Part shown: positions 22,583 through 36,066 of the stretch, one piece after another
Layout of the letters: each line of letters begins with the position of its first letter
Position numbering within the stretch: position 1 is the first letter of the stretch
Source of the DNA: Pegea sp. RAD2-039
Lineage: Eukaryota > Chordata > Thaliacea > Salpida > Salpidae
Assembly: GCA_034620365.1 (NCBI GenBank)
Contig: JAQGEQ010000165.1
Span: 124,001 to 188,000 of the forward strand
Length of the DNA: 64,000 nt
Direction of reading: 5' to 3'
The notes under the pieces: generated by a model
The model's database searches: none
What the model was told of the DNA's origin: nothing
The model's input: the letters and a program-made list of their open reading frames with translations, nothing else
Program-made: the position numbers and the translations under genes

Positions 22583-25378
22583 GAATTTAGTTCGAGAAGT
22601 TTTTCACGGAATTGATTTTAAGCTGAAAAAAAATATTTTTAATTTTATTGATTAGAAATAAATTCAAAGATAAAATTTCTTCATTTTAAAATCTCTAAAT
22701 TCTGATAATGAAACAGAAAAAGTTTAATCTAAAAATTTAATAATTAATCCTGTAATGATTCCAAAGTAAAAAAAAAGTAAAAAAAGTAATTTGAATCACT
22801 GAAAAACGTTGAATTAATTTTGAGTCTTGTACAATTTTACTATTTACAAATAACATCTTGAAATATTTCGAAATAGAACTTCTATTTACAATTTTATTCA
22901 TGACTTTTGAAAATCTAAATTAGCAAAAAATGATATTCTTACTTTGGTTCCTTATTTTTTTCGAAAAAAATATTTTTTAAAAGCATCAATCTTATAACAC
23001 CTCTATAGTAAACGTGACCGTGACCATTATTAACACGATTTTGAAACAGGTGGTTAATATTTGAAATAGTTAAAGTTGTTAAAACTAAAGTTAAAATAAA
23101 TTTTTGAATTAAACTTTTAATTGTAAACACCAAAAACTAGTAATAAATTTGCAAATTAACAAAAAATCTAATTTACGTCAAAGATACTTCAAAAGACAAT
23201 CTTTTTAATATATTTGATTAATATTTAAAGTATCTCACGCTAATAAGAGTTAACAGACACATTTTTAGCTTCTTTTTGTTACAGTTTTTAAACTTTTAGT
23301 ATTTAAAAAAAATCTTTAATTAGTCAGAGGAGCAAAAAATTCCAGTTTTTTTATTAAATTCAGAAAATTTAAACAACTCATTTATTAAACAAATTTTGAA
23401 AGATTCTACAAACTAGCAGATTTAAATCGCAGCGATGTTTATGAAAACTAACAACGTATTTCTACAACTTCTCAATTATAAGAGGAAATAGCTTGCATTC
23501 TGACTTCCATAACTTGCCTTCTTCACACCTAAAACTTCTCATTTATAAATTTTAATTTCAAATCTATAAAACTGTTTAAATTTAGATTAAAAAACTTAAA
23601 AATTCGTTTTGAAAGATAACCAACTCATACTCATAATGTACCAACAACAATTGTCTTCAAGATCACAGTTTGGTTTATTTTCATGATTTTTCTCTATGCC
23701 CTGAGGCTCTATTTACAGTCTTTGTAATTGAAATACGCAAATAAAGAGAGGAGATAGTTTTGAGTGACTACTTTACATGGAAAACACAAATTTTCAATTA
23801 AATGTTGCATTCTGTGTTTTCTAGAAATAATCTTATTTCACGATTACACTGAATGAAATAGAATCTGTTGGTTGTTTGTAATAGACACAGAAAAGAATCG
23901 TAAAAAAGTTAATTTGTCAATAAATAAGTTTAATTTGAGTTTTATGTTTTATTTATTTCGTAAATACTTTCAATAAATCGTCAGTTTTTGTTCGAAATTA
24001 ATATTTACAAAACTGTAAACTACACGAGCAGACAGAAAGTTTGTTTCAAAAATAACCCTAGAAACGAACAAACTTTCTTTTAGTTCCAAATTTTTTTCAA
24101 TCAAATTTAAATCAATTTTTTGATAAGTCAGAATTTCAAACTTTTCAATTAAGATCTGAAAATATTTCGTAAAATTATTTTCTTCTTAATAATAAAGAAC
24201 TAAAGTCGAGTTTAAAATCTATTTTGACAATTCAGCAAAAATCATAACTTTTAGAAGACGCTTTTATAAAATAAGAAATATTCGAGAACTGCCTTTATCA
24301 GGGTTAAAATTCATATTTCACATTTTTTGTGAAATCTTCAAACTTTAAATTCACCAAAAAAAAAGGTTTCAGATGGAAATTTAATGAAGAAAAAACTCCG
24401 AAATATTTTCTTCTTAGATTTTACTGAAAGTCTCAACTAAATAATTTGAGAACTTTTTATTATTTCTCTCAGAGATTTCTTAAATAATTTTATTCTTTTT
24501 AAAGTTAATTTCGAACAAAAATTTTCACAAATTTTTATAAATAACTAAAATTTGTTTTTTGAAAGCTTCAAAAATTAAATAAATTTTTCAAGAAATATCT
24601 GAAATTAAATCTTAGAAATATATTTCTTGTTGCTAGATATCAAGTTTCAACTTTTACTTGAACGTTTTAAGATTAAATAACTTTTTAAGGTGGGTCATTA
24701 GATGACTTGAAATTGTTGCTAATCACAAAAAACCTTTCTATTTTTAGGAGTTTTGTAAAAATTATTCATTTTTTTAACACAAAATGAAACAAATATTTTC
24801 AAATCTCTACTTTTGGACAATTTATTTTGTAAATTAACTTTAATGCTTGTATATGAGCTTTTTAAACTGTCTGGTTGCTTTAAATGGTTTTTAGGGTTTA
24901 TTTTATGCAAACCATCAACGATAAGACAGATTTATTTTGATAATTATTTAATTGAGGCAGACTTAGTTGTGTTCGAAAAATTTATTTAAAAAAATTTTCA
25001 ATCAAAAACTATCTCAAATTTTAATTTTTCAACAAATTTTTTCTGCAAATTTTGAATCAGCTGATTTAAGATCACAACATCATTATTCACTTATTTTCAA
25101 GATGAAAGGGTCTTAAATGATGAAGAAGATATGAAACTAATTAAGTTTTATTTCATCAAAAATAAATGAAAATTAAAAACAATCCCAAAGAAGTTTGGGT
25201 GAAGAGCTAACTGAACTTTTAAACAGAACAACTTTCACCTAATCCAAACTTGAAGCTGATCAACAAATAAATCTTCCTGAACAACTTCTTTAAAATGACA
25301 CTGAAGTTCTTTCGACAAAAGTTGATTTTTACTAATTTGCAAAATGAGGAGTTTACAGAGCCACTAAAAAATTAGAAG
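22583..25378. other. Intergenic spacer between ZP-domain and DIDO-like genes
   Basis: About 2.8 kb. The left part is the upstream flank of the ZP gene and the right part is the 3' flank of the DIDO-like gene. The stretch 23450-23780 is somewhat less AT-rich but holds no open frame with family resemblance. No RNA gene or array was found. Confidence 0.5.
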
Positions 25379-28300
25379 TTAAAATCTTCTGCAGCTCTTC
25401 TTGTGATCGTCATCTCGTCTTCTTCGATAATCTGATCTTCTCGAATAGTCGGGAGATCGCGATCTATCAACAAACAATCAACAGATGAAGATCAACAACA
25501 ACAACCACCTGTCGCGCTTGTGATGGTGTCGGTTGCCATGGTAACCATCATGATAGTCTCTGCGGTTGTAATTTTCTGATCTCGTGTTTTCGAGAACTTT
25601 CTGATGACTGAAGAACAATTTGATGAAAGACATTTGAAACATCTTCAACTTACTGGTTGTTGGTTTCTGGTTGTAGAACATCAGGTGGTTTCAATTCAAC
25701 CAAATTCTCCTCAGAATCTGATTTAGTTGTGGAGTCTGGAAGCTGTGGAGGTGATGGTTGGTAGATATTTGATAATTTGTTGGTTTCTGGAAGCTTCAAG
25801 GCTGTTAGGATGGTTTGGAGAGGGTCAACCGAAGATTGGTTTGTTGGTTGGTTTACAATTGAACTGGTTGCAGCAACCAGTTGATTGGTTTCTAAATTCT
25901 ACAAATAAGTTGATGTTAGTTGAAGAAATCATCTTCTAACTCCTCACATTATGGATGCTTTGTTGAAGTGATTGTTCCACAGCTGCAAGTCGAGCCGACT
26001 TCTCGTTCATTTCATGTTGAATCTTCAAGATCGCCTTTAAAGTCAGATGTAGATAGATGAAGATTAGGGAGTCATTTCTACCTCTTTCTTGTATAAATCT
26101 GTTGATGTTTTGTTTGTAATTCTTTCTTGATCTTCTTCTGGGTCATATGGAAGATTATCTTCATTATTAGCAGCAAAATCTACCTCCTGAATGATCAAAA
26201 GATCAATTGATGAAGATTGTGTCTTGAACAAACCTCTTTAGTATCATTTTCAACTTTCAGTTTCGTCTCAGTGATTGTCACCTGCAATTTATGCAAATTA
26301 GAAGTTGTCACGTGACATGAGAAGACTCACAAATGCAGGATCTATCTTCTTAACATGTTCAAGGATGGATTTAACAGTTTGCGGATTGAAAACATCAACT
26401 GATTTACTTCCTACAAAATTTACAACTAGAATCATCTAATCATCACTGATTGGTTACCTGGCAACAACTTCCTCGTCACAACTTCTGGTGTTTTGTGAGA
26501 TTTCAGCTTCTGTCGAACAACGATGCCAACGAGAACAGAATGAGTTCTTTGTTTTAAACATTCGTTGATGCCATCATCTGTAAGATCTTGCAACTCGTCA
26601 GGAATTGGTTGAGATTGCAGAAGAGGTATCAGATACATATCCTTCACTTTATGTCGATCTGGGTTTCCAAGGACACCGAACCTGTTGCCATGGAAACAAT
26701 GAATCAGTTGATGAAACGACGCGACGTTTAATTTACCGATTTCGTCGACTGAAGTACGACAACATCGTCACATACGCTGCAGAGTCTTTACCAGATACAG
26801 CATGAAAACGAATTATTGAGATAGTTTTTGTTCTCGAATTTTTGATGTCTTTCAAATACTTCCAAGCCACATTCGGGTTGATTCGTCCTCCCAGTTCTAA
26901 AGAGGCAGGTAAATCACTTCCAAGACCTTCACAATCTCCATGAACCTTCAAAAGATTTCAGATGAAGTTTAGATGAATAGATGGTTTGGATGAGTTACAG
27001 GATAAAGATTAGCTTTGTAAGTTGGTAGTTCACACATAGAGATGTCCCCACACCACAGTGGGTGCAGTTTCGACGATTTCTCTTCTTTATCTTCTCCTAA
27101 GATACTTTGATAGAAATGATCATTCACAGAAGGACTAAAAAGATGAAATCGGAACTTGAAAGTTCATCTGGGATCTCTACAAGATCTCTAACCTTTCAGG
27201 GCGTTGAGGAGATTCAATTACATCTGTATCTTTCATTGGCGACTGATCAGAAGTTGCCACGATGTCTTCATCTATATTTTTTATACTAAAAACAACAAAT
27301 TGAAATATTTTTTATGAAATCTTCATCTTAAAGACCTCTTTTCAACTTCAACATCTTCGATGACTTGGTCTTCTTTCTTCAAACTCTTCACTTGTTGAGC
27401 TTCAGCACTCAACACAATCGACGAATACGATTTGACAGTTTTCAAATTACATTCAGGTAAGATGACATCTTCTGCCTTGACGTTTCCTGAACACAACAAC
27501 CATCAACACCAGCCAGCAGTACCAACCACCACCAGCAACCAACCATCAACACCAACAACCAACCATCAACACCAACAACCAGTAGCAACCACTAGCCACC
27601 AACAACCAACCATCAACACTAACCACCATCAACATCAGCAACCATCAACCACTAGCAACCAACCATCAACACCAGCAACCAACCATCAACACCAGCACCA
27701 ACCATCGACACCAGCAACCAACCACCAACACCAGCACCAACCATCAACACTAACCAACCATGAACACCAGCAACCATCAACATCAGCAACCACTAGCAAC
27801 CAACCATCAACACCAGCACCAACCATCAACACCAGCAACCAACCATCAACACCAGCACCAACCATCAACACCAGCAACCAACCATCAACACCAGCACCAA
27901 CCATCAACATCAGCAACCATCAACACCAGCACCAACCACTAGCAAACACTAGCACCAACCATGAACACCAGCAACCATCAACATCAGCAACCATCAACCA
28001 CTAGCAACCAACCATCAACATCAGCAACCACTAGCAACCAACCATCAACATCACCAACCACCAACACCAGCACCAACCATCAACATCAGCAACCATCAAC
28101 ACCAGCACCAACCACTAGCAAACACCAGCACCAACCATGAACACCAGCAACCATCAACATCAGCAACCATCAACCACTAGCAACCAACCATCAACACCAG
28201 CACCAACCATCAACACCAGCACCAACCATCGACACCAGCAACCAACCACCAACACCAGCACCAACCATCAACATCAGCAACCATCAACACCAGCACCAAC

Positions 28301-31300
28301 CACTAGCAAACACTAGCACCAACCATGAACACCAGCAACCATCAACATCAGCAACCATCAACCACTAGCAACCAACCATCAACATCAGCAACCACTAGCA
28401 ACCAACCATCAACATCACCAACCACCAACACCAGCACCAACCATCAACATCAGCAACCATCAACACCAGCACCAACCACTAGCAAACACCAGCACCAACC
28501 ATGAACACCAGCAACCATCAACATCAGCAACCATCAACCACTAGCAACCAACCATCAACATCAGCAACCACTAGCAACCAACCATCAACACCAGCACCAA
28601 CCATCAACACCAGCAACCAACCATCAACACCAGCACCAACCATCGACACCAGCAACCAACCACCAACACCAGCACCAACCATCAACATCAGCAACCATCA
28701 ACACCAGCACCAACCACTAGCAAACACCAGCACCAACCATGAACACCAGCAACCATCAACACCAGCACCAACCATCAACACCAGCAACCAACCATCAACA
28801 CCAGCACCAACCATCGACACCAGCAACCAACCACCAACACCAGCACCAACCATCAACATCAGCAACCATCAACACCAGCACCAACCACTAGCAAACACCA
28901 GCACCAACCATGAACATCAGCAACCATCAACATCAGCAACCATCAACCACTAGCAACCAACCATCAACACCAGCAGCAACCACTAGCATCACCAGTAGCA
29001 ACCACTAGCATCACCACCAACAACCAGCAGCAACTTACCAGTACAAATCTTGCAATTGAGATCAAACAGATGCTCATTATGCTGAAGAGTTGTGTCCGCC
29101 GCCTCTTCCTTTGTTGGATCGGCCCCTTCTTCTTGTTCTTCCTTCTCTTTTTCACAAACAACACTCTGCAACAAAATCTTCCACAACAGCTGATCGGATG
29201 ATGACGTCACTGACCGGGGCGATTTTAGTCGGTGCCCTTGTCTGGACCATATCTGATAAATCTTCTTGAATCGCGATCTCGCCTTTGTGAGTGATCTTAG
29301 CAACAGGGCGAAAAGTAGCGCGTTCTTTCTCTTGTTTCTAATCAAATCAAACATTTTTAATCATCAAATCATCTCGGTGGTTTTCTACCGTGATGATATC
29401 AAGTTCTTGAACCAAATTCTGTTGTCTCCAATCTGACAATTTCTTCGAAGCCATCTGTTCCGGCGTCATTTGGACAAGTTCACCGGTTGTCACCTCACCC
29501 ATAATCACCTTTCTCCACAAACCGTGGTTTTTGGGGTCCTACGGAACCTCAAATAATCAACCAATCACAGCGAAGAGTAGAAACCTTGAGATTGAACATG
29601 ATACTTCGGTATTTTGTCTTATACTTCGAATTCGTGTCCCCGAAAGTCTTATGAAGCGATTCTTCTATTTTATTTGCTAATCGACTAATCGAGTCAGGAT
29701 GCATCTTCGGCTCTTCTGAAGTCTCAGATCGCGTTTTGAGGATGTTCTACAAGTTTTAGGGGCGTTTAGAGACTCGTAGAAGATCATGGAAGCTACCAGG
29801 ATGCTCCTCCGCACACTTGTTCGGATATCTTCAAATGCAGGTGACTTTTGTGGTTTTCGAGGTGCTTCAGGGCGTTTCACTTCTACATCTTTCATCGATT
29901 TCTTCGATCGCGTCAAATCGTGTTTCGTCGTCGATTTGATGCGGATTTCCGGTTTGTGTCTTTCTTCTACTTCTCGATGAGAGGATCTTCCAACATCACG
30001 ATCTGAAGACACACTTTGAGGATTAGATGCAGGGACACACTTTCTTCACTTTTCTTGATTTTGTTGCTCTTTAGTTTGAGTGATTGAGAAGTGGCTGGGG
30101 CGAGTTGCTCTTCGAAAGAAGGACGCGAAGACCTCGCCTCTATTTTCATCGGTTTTGTGGAAGTAAGAGGTTTATCCAAAGTCTGAAGAAGAAGATCAAG
30201 TGATGAAGATCAAGTGATGAAGATCAAGTGATGAAGATCAAGTGATGAAGATCAAGTGATGAGGATCAAGTGATGAAGATCAAGTGATGAAGATCAAGTG
30301 ATGAAGATCAAGAGTTAAAGATCAAGTGATGAAGATCAAGTGATGAGGATCAAGTGATGAGGATCAAGTGATGAAGATCAAGTGATGAAGATCAAGTGAT
30401 GAAGATCAAATGATGAAGATCAAGTGATGAAGATCAAGTGATGAAGATCAAGTGATGAAGATCAAGTGATGAAGATCAAGTGATGAAGATCAAGTGATGA
30501 AGATCAAGTGATGAAGATCAAGTGATGAAGATCAAGTGATGAAGATCAAGTGATGAAGATCAAGTGATGAGAATCAAGTGATGAGGATCAAGTGATGAAG
30601 ATCAAGTGATGAAGATCAAGTGATGAGGATCAAGTGATGAGGATCAAGTGATGAGGATCAAGTGATGAAGATCAAGTGATGAGGATCAAGTGATGAAGAT
30701 AAAGTGATGAAGATCAAGTGATGAGGATCAAGTGATGAAGATCAAGTGATGAGGATCAAGTGATGAATATCAAGTGATGAAGATCAAGTGATGAAGATCA
30801 AGTGATGAGGATCAAGTGATGAAGATCAAGTGATGAAGATCAAGTGATGAAGATCAAGTGATGAAGATCAAGTGATGAAGATTTGAAACCTTTTTAGAGG
30901 CTTTCTCGGACGCTTGTTTCTGTTTCACTTCATGCTTTCTAACAATCTCAAAGAAGCTGGCAGTTTTTCCTCGATTATCAGCAGGACTCATCTTCTTCTG
31001 AATCTTATCATATTTGATGAATTTAGAATCTTCATTAGGAGAAATAGTCTTTTGCTTCATCTAAGGAAGTTTCAAACAACCAACTAAACGCAAGCAAGCA
31101 AGCAAGCAACTGGTAACTTACTAAGTCGCTTTTGTAGTGGTTGTATGTGAAAGCTCGTTGTGATTGGTCAGTATGAGAAGATGAAAGACTTTTTATAAAC
31201 TTTTTCTTATTTGAGTTGCTATGGAAACAGTTTCTAGTATCAACATCTTTTCTTTCAACAACTTACTTACCTTTCTGATGAGATTTTTATATCAGGTTTG

Positions 31301-33705
31301 GAAAGGTATTTTGGTTTGATAATTTCAGAAGAAGGCTGAAAACAAAAAAAGAAATTTCAATAATCAACGCTAGAAGTAAGTTCCAGTTGTTGCCCATCTT
31401 CTACGCCAACAAAGCATGCAGCGAAACAGAAGGACTGATGCAACTGCAACCAGCTTATTAACAGCGAGTAACTGCCACACCTCACAATGAGTAAAGTCAG
31501 ATGTAGAAGTCATCAAATCTTTAAAGACACAAAATTGAAAGAACCTTTTTCAAGAGTGACGCTGATTGGCGGGCGTGGGCTAAGATACAGGCGTTGCTAC
31601 AATAAACTGTTTCATCTAAAGCATCATTCGGACACGTGTCCACTGCACACTTTCGTTTCTTGGGTTGAGTTGCTGGCGTGGTTAAAGGTGCCGCTGACCT
31701 TTTCAAGGACTTCTGAATAACATTAGAAATCATCATTTTGAAATTAGAAATTGATTTCTACCTTTTTAGGAATTTTAAAAAACTTGAGACGATTTCGAAG
31801 GTTAGCTTCTTTCTTCGTATTTTCATCTGAATAAAAATGAATTTAAATCAATTTTTTTCTAATTGAAATTCACCTAAAAGATTTGATGAAACCGTCACGA
31901 CAGCTCCTTCTAACTTCATCTCAGAGACTTCTTCTGTGTTTGCATTCTTCGGCATCTCACGACTTCCCTGTCATCATCAACAAGTCGAATTTGAAGGGTG
32001 GATTTTCTAGTCTTACTTGTAAACAATTTGGACAAATGAATACACTCGTTTGTGGATTTAATTGTTGTGCTGTTGTCGATGAAACACCAACACACACCGC
32101 ATGAAGCCAATTATCACACTTGTAACATAAAACTAACAACCTACAAACACAAAATCGTCACGTGACAAGTTGTTGTTGTTGATCTGAAACCTGTTTCTTT
32201 TAGTACTTCTACAGATACAAGATAAAACTTCATCTGGTCGTAAGCGGGCTTCCAACTCACAATCACTTGCTTCAGTTGGAGTTTGTAGATTAGTTAAAGG
32301 TAGGTCGTCTTCACCTGAACTTCTGTCAACTTCGGAGTTACTAGAAGAAGATAAACTGAAAAGAGATTGAAATAATGATCTTAGAGATTTGGATGTTGAA
32401 ACAAACTTCTTGTAATCTGATGAATCGTCTGTAAAAAAAAATGGAATAATTTTCGAAATTTGTAACAAACTGAAATTCAGTTACCTTCTGTTTGTTTCTT
32501 CTTCTTGTTGTTCGATTGTTCGCTGCAAACAACAGAAGTTGAAGATATTCAAATCACGAAATCTTACTTACTCTTCTTCTGATGATGATGAGTAGTGATC
32601 CGTTAGTTTTTCTTCTTCTTTACTTTCTAATGTCCGATTTCCTGAAAGATTTCAAAATTAAAGTCTTTAGGAAGATTTCAGGAGGTTGTAGACTCACTTT
32701 CACGTTCTGCACTCCAATCAGAGGGGTCAAAAATGGGTCTCGGGACCCCTTTGTTAGCCCTTGAGCTTCTGCGAACGCTTGAACCCTAAAAATTTCAAAG
32801 TTTATAAAAGATGCAGCTAAACATCTGTATTTGAAAAGTTTAGAATAAAAAATGTGCTCAAGTTTGAAAGGTAAAAAGCAATTTATCTTAATCATTTGAA
32901 GATTGATTAGTTTGAAGTTTTATTAAACAGAATTCACAAAGTTTTCAAATGTTTGAAGTTTTATGAATTAGTTAGTTAGTAACAAATGAAGATGATGAAA
33001 ATAACTGAATTTTAATACCTGAAAAGGTTGAGGTGTATTTATCTTTTGATCTTTAGGAGTTTCTAAATCTTGATCTATTAAAAATAAAACTTGTAAATAA
33101 ATACTATAAAAATTTTGATATGGAATAAAATAGATTAATTTTGTTAAAATGAAAAAAAAAATTCAAAAAGCAATTTTGAAAAATTTGAAAAATCAATTTT
33201 GAAAAACTTTTTTTTACAAATTTCTAAATTTTTCTAATTGTAAAATAATAAATATGAAACTTTAAAATATTAGTTAATAACCAGTAATTTTAAGATAATA
33301 AATGAATAATTAGTTTATTATTATTATAAATCACTTATTTTCAATTAAATATATAAAAAAATATTCATTTTAAGAAAACAAGTTTGAAATTAAAAATTTA
33401 ATTTACTTAGTTAATAATTTATCAATATTATTATAACTAATGTATAATAATTTCCACAAATTATTTATTCAAACTTCAATGTTCTGTTTATATATTCTAA
33501 AAACAAACCAAATTAACTTATTTGATTAAATATATAATTATAATCACAATATTTACAAAAACTTTTTTGATTCATACAAATAATTTATAAAGTTTCACAA
33601 AAATTCAAATTAGAAAAATTTCATCTTTAAAATAATCTTTCAAAAACCTTTATTAAAACAAGGAACATAATCAAGGTCTTGAGCTTGGGGACAACTTGAA
33701 GGCAT
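25379..33705 (-). CDS. DIDO1: DIDO/PHF3-like transcription regulator (PHD, TFIIS-central, SPOC)
   Basis: Thirty-one exons sum to 1268 codons (1267 residues) with every phase matching; the first is 33648-33705 and the last 25379-25463. Order: a short RRSSR-type basic segment; PHD finger at about residues 170-222 (SCICRSTKRNR, CYKCDNWLHAVCVG, CPNCL); a second Cys cluster at about 300-326 (CPNDALDETVYCSNACILAH), as in DIDO proteins; the TFIIS central domain at about 545-650 (KYKTKYRSIMFNLKDPKNHG); the family signature HLFDLNCKICTG at about 747; and SPOC at about 850-1005 (ELGGRINPNVAWKYLKDIK, VKDMYLIPLLQ, VGIVVRQKLK). The tail is Arg/Asp/Ser-rich. In this family PHD fingers read H3K4 methylation and SPOC binds phosphorylated RNA polymerase II C-terminal repeats; the protein is expected to be nuclear. 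DIDO1 and PHF3 share this architecture, so the symbol marks the family only. Most introns are 38-60 nt, but two are minisatellites. Confidence 0.93.
27487..29038. repeat. CAACCATCAACACCAG-type minisatellite filling one DIDO intron
   Basis: Apart from the splice ends, the whole 1552-nt intron between the exon ending HLFDLNCKICTG and the next (GNVKAEDVILPE) is an array of related units such as 'caaccatcaacaccag', 'caaccaccaacaccag' and 'caaccactag', with higher-order blocks of roughly 250-300 bp repeated several times. The plus strand is almost free of G except in CAG. The transcribed strand is therefore G/T-rich, with closely spaced GG doublets. It keeps long open frames on both strands because the unit lacks stops, but these are not genes. 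Confidence 0.95.
30183..30889. repeat. 14-bp minisatellite filling a second DIDO intron
   Basis: About 48 tandem copies of 'gatcaagtgatgaa' run from about 30200 to 30882 with sparse single-base variants (aggatc, gaatc, agagtta). The array occupies essentially all of the 707-nt intron between the exons at 30890-31060 and 30041-30182. Confidence 0.95.
31399..31455 (+). repeat. Small dispersed repeat copy in a DIDO intron
   Basis: This roughly 57-nt stretch ('ttctacgcca', then 'atgcagcg', 'ggactgatgca', 'ccagct') is collinear with 35281-35338. It lies in the 209-nt intron 31336-31544, one of the longer introns of this gene. It is probably a fragment of the same mobile element as the 35.3 kb copy. 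Confidence 0.65.
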
Positions 33706-35262
33706 TAGGCGGATGCTTCAGTAGAACAATTTAACTTGCTTATAAACCCTACTATAGCCTAAAAAAATAGTTTATAAAAATAATAAAATCAGTTATTCAA
33801 AAAAACTTGATTTTATCAAATTATTTTATAGAGTCTTACCAAATTTTAATAATTCTTTTTAAATTATAAAATTAGTTAAAGAATAATTTTTATAAAATGA
33901 TTTAATATTTTTTAGTTAGTTGACAATATCAAATTTTTTAGATTATTATTTTAAAGTAATTTTACTTTAAAATGATTCTGTTAAGAACTATTTTGATAAA
34001 ATTTTCTAAAAGTTGTTTTGGTGAACGTTTTTTTAATATTTTTATGACTAAAAATGTTAACTTAAAAAAACAGAATTATTTACTAAAAGTTTATTTCAAT
34101 TATTAAATATTTTAAAACTCTTTCAATAAAAAATAATAATATTAAGATTAATCTAATAATAATTATTTGCTTTATAAATAATAACTTTCTGTAAAATTTG
34201 ACAGAATTAAAACTAATGAAAATAATAACCAAAAAACAGAAATTTTTCGAATAGTTTTATTATAAATCAATTTTTTTTTTAAATATTACGATAATATTTC
34301 AAAAATGTTTTATTCTATAAACAATATGCATTTAAATCAAAACGTTTAAAGGTATAAATAGCCAATTATTTGATAAAATCATTATTTACAATAAAATATA
34401 AATGTTTTTATACTGAAATATATAATGATTATCAAAAAATAAAAACACACATGCTATATTACAAAAAGTGCAATTTACAAATTAATGTCGTTATATTATA
34501 GTGTTTCAATTAATGATAAAAAAATGCTTACAAAATAAATTGCCTCTTACAGATGTACACTAAAACGTTTTTATTATTATTATTCTTTTAAATAATACTA
34601 AAAAACGTTGCAATAAACACTAGCTAAGTATCATATTTTTAAATAAATTGAAAGCTAAACACATAGTTGGAAACTATAAGGTAAGTTTCATAAAAATTTC
34701 AACTTCGTTATTTACACTATAATGGCTGCAAAATATGATTTTAGAACTTACAAATCATTTGCAAGCATTCATTTAATCAGTAATATTGAAACACTAAATT
34801 TTGTAATTCAAATTGAATTAATCTATTTTAAAATATGTAAACAATTTTATAGCCTAATGAAAGTGAAGGTTATAACATAATAAAACTACTTACATTAAAC
34901 AAAAAAATACTTTAGTTTATTAATATTGATAATTTTACTAATTAATTCTATATCCTTTAATTTCAATTTTTTTTATTTTAAATAACTTTACTTTAGCATA
35001 TAATTAAGAATACTTATAAATGTATAGAATAAGATAAACCAAGAAATTTGACTATTATAATTTTCTAATATTTTAAAAAGTATCTAATCGTAATTTCTTT
35101 CAATGTTTGGCAGATAAATTTATTAATAATTTATTGTTAAATAATTACTGAGGATATTTCAGCCCAAAAATTTACTGATTGTTTATTTATTTCCTTGAGT
35201 CAAATATCTTTAAATATCTTTTATAAAAGTCTAAAATTATTTTATTTGATTAGTTCACTTAA
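33706..35262. other. Intergenic spacer upstream of the DIDO-like gene
   Basis: Extremely AT-rich with short (att)n runs. The promoter of the DIDO-like gene should start here, but no element could be distinguished. Confidence 0.5.
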
Positions 35263-35274
35263 ACCAATCAACCC

Positions 35275-35470
35275 AAACGTTTCTACGCCAGCCACGTTAT
35301 GCAGCGGGACAGACGGACTGATGCAGCTGCATCCAGCTGGAGTCACAGGAGCTTCTGGAACTACACTGAGTACAGTGACGAACTGCCTACTAGGATCCAA
35401 CTCCAAATTCGTAGTTTTGCGTCTCCTAGAAGTTTTGTCGTAAAACAGACTAACAAGACCCTTCAACCTG
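35275..35470 (+). mobile_element. Possible retroelement relic
   Basis: An isolated GC-richer island in AT-rich DNA. Its first 58 nt recur at 31399. On the plus strand a frame reads MQRDRRTDAAASSWSHRSFW and, further on, DELPTRIQLQIRSF. This loosely recalls the C-terminal 'R..R...A....WN.LP' tail of LINE proteins. The opposite strand is also open. The repetition and base composition are direct observations; the LINE reading is weak. Confidence 0.35.
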
Positions 35471-35523
35471 AGTTTTTCTTGCAAATATGTATGTATCTAG
35501 GCTCGAGACCTTTTGCGTATTAA

Positions 35524-35920
35524 GCGGGAGTTGAACGTAACTAGAAATAAAAGCTAAATAAAAATTAAAAGCGTCTGCTTTGTTATTTTAAATAAATAAA
35601 TCATTTACTGATGAAAATCTTTAAGATTATTTGATAACGATCTCATAATTATTATCATCTGTAAGACTATTAGAAAAATTAAAGCAATTTATTTCTATTA
35701 ATTTATTTGTAAATAATAACATAATAATAAGCTGCTGCGTTTAACTCTGAATAAAAATAAAAATTGAAACGAAAAAAGGTGAAATTTGTGATTTTTTGAG
35801 GCGATCACGTTTCTCAGGATTTGAATAATTGATTGATAATAATTATTATAAAAAATTAGTAAATATCAAATAATTATTGTTTAAGCCTTCTTTTCTTTCG
35901 TCAATTTGAATAATAAAATA
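35524..35920. other. Intergenic spacer
   Basis: AT-rich DNA between the relic and the 15-bp array. Nothing was recognised. Confidence 0.5.
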
Positions 35921-35921
35921 T

Positions 35922-36066
35922 TGAATATATGAATATTGAATATATGAATATTGAATATATGAATATTGAATATATGAATATTGAATATTGAAAATATGAA
36001 TATTGAATATTGAATATTGAATATATGAATATTGAATATATGAATATTGAATATATGAATATTGAA
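35922..36066. repeat. 15-bp AT-only minisatellite
   Basis: About nine copies of 'gaatattgaatatat' with internal shifts in which the half-unit 'gaatatt' is repeated alone (around 35980-36020). Confidence 0.9.

Noticed and set aside
27432-28953. Long plus-strand frames rich in Gln/Pro/Ser/Thr/His
   Set aside because: They are translations of the CAACCAT minisatellite inside a minus-strand intron. Frames are open because the repeat units lack stops, and there is no start context, splice partner or domain.
30183-30889. CRISPR-like array appearance
   Set aside because: Units are contiguous with no spacers, and the setting is an animal intron. It is a minisatellite.
34440-34800. Possible MITE sharing 'cactataatgg' with 56820
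   Set aside because: The shared string is too short and the flanks are not alignable by eye; likely coincidence in AT-rich DNA.
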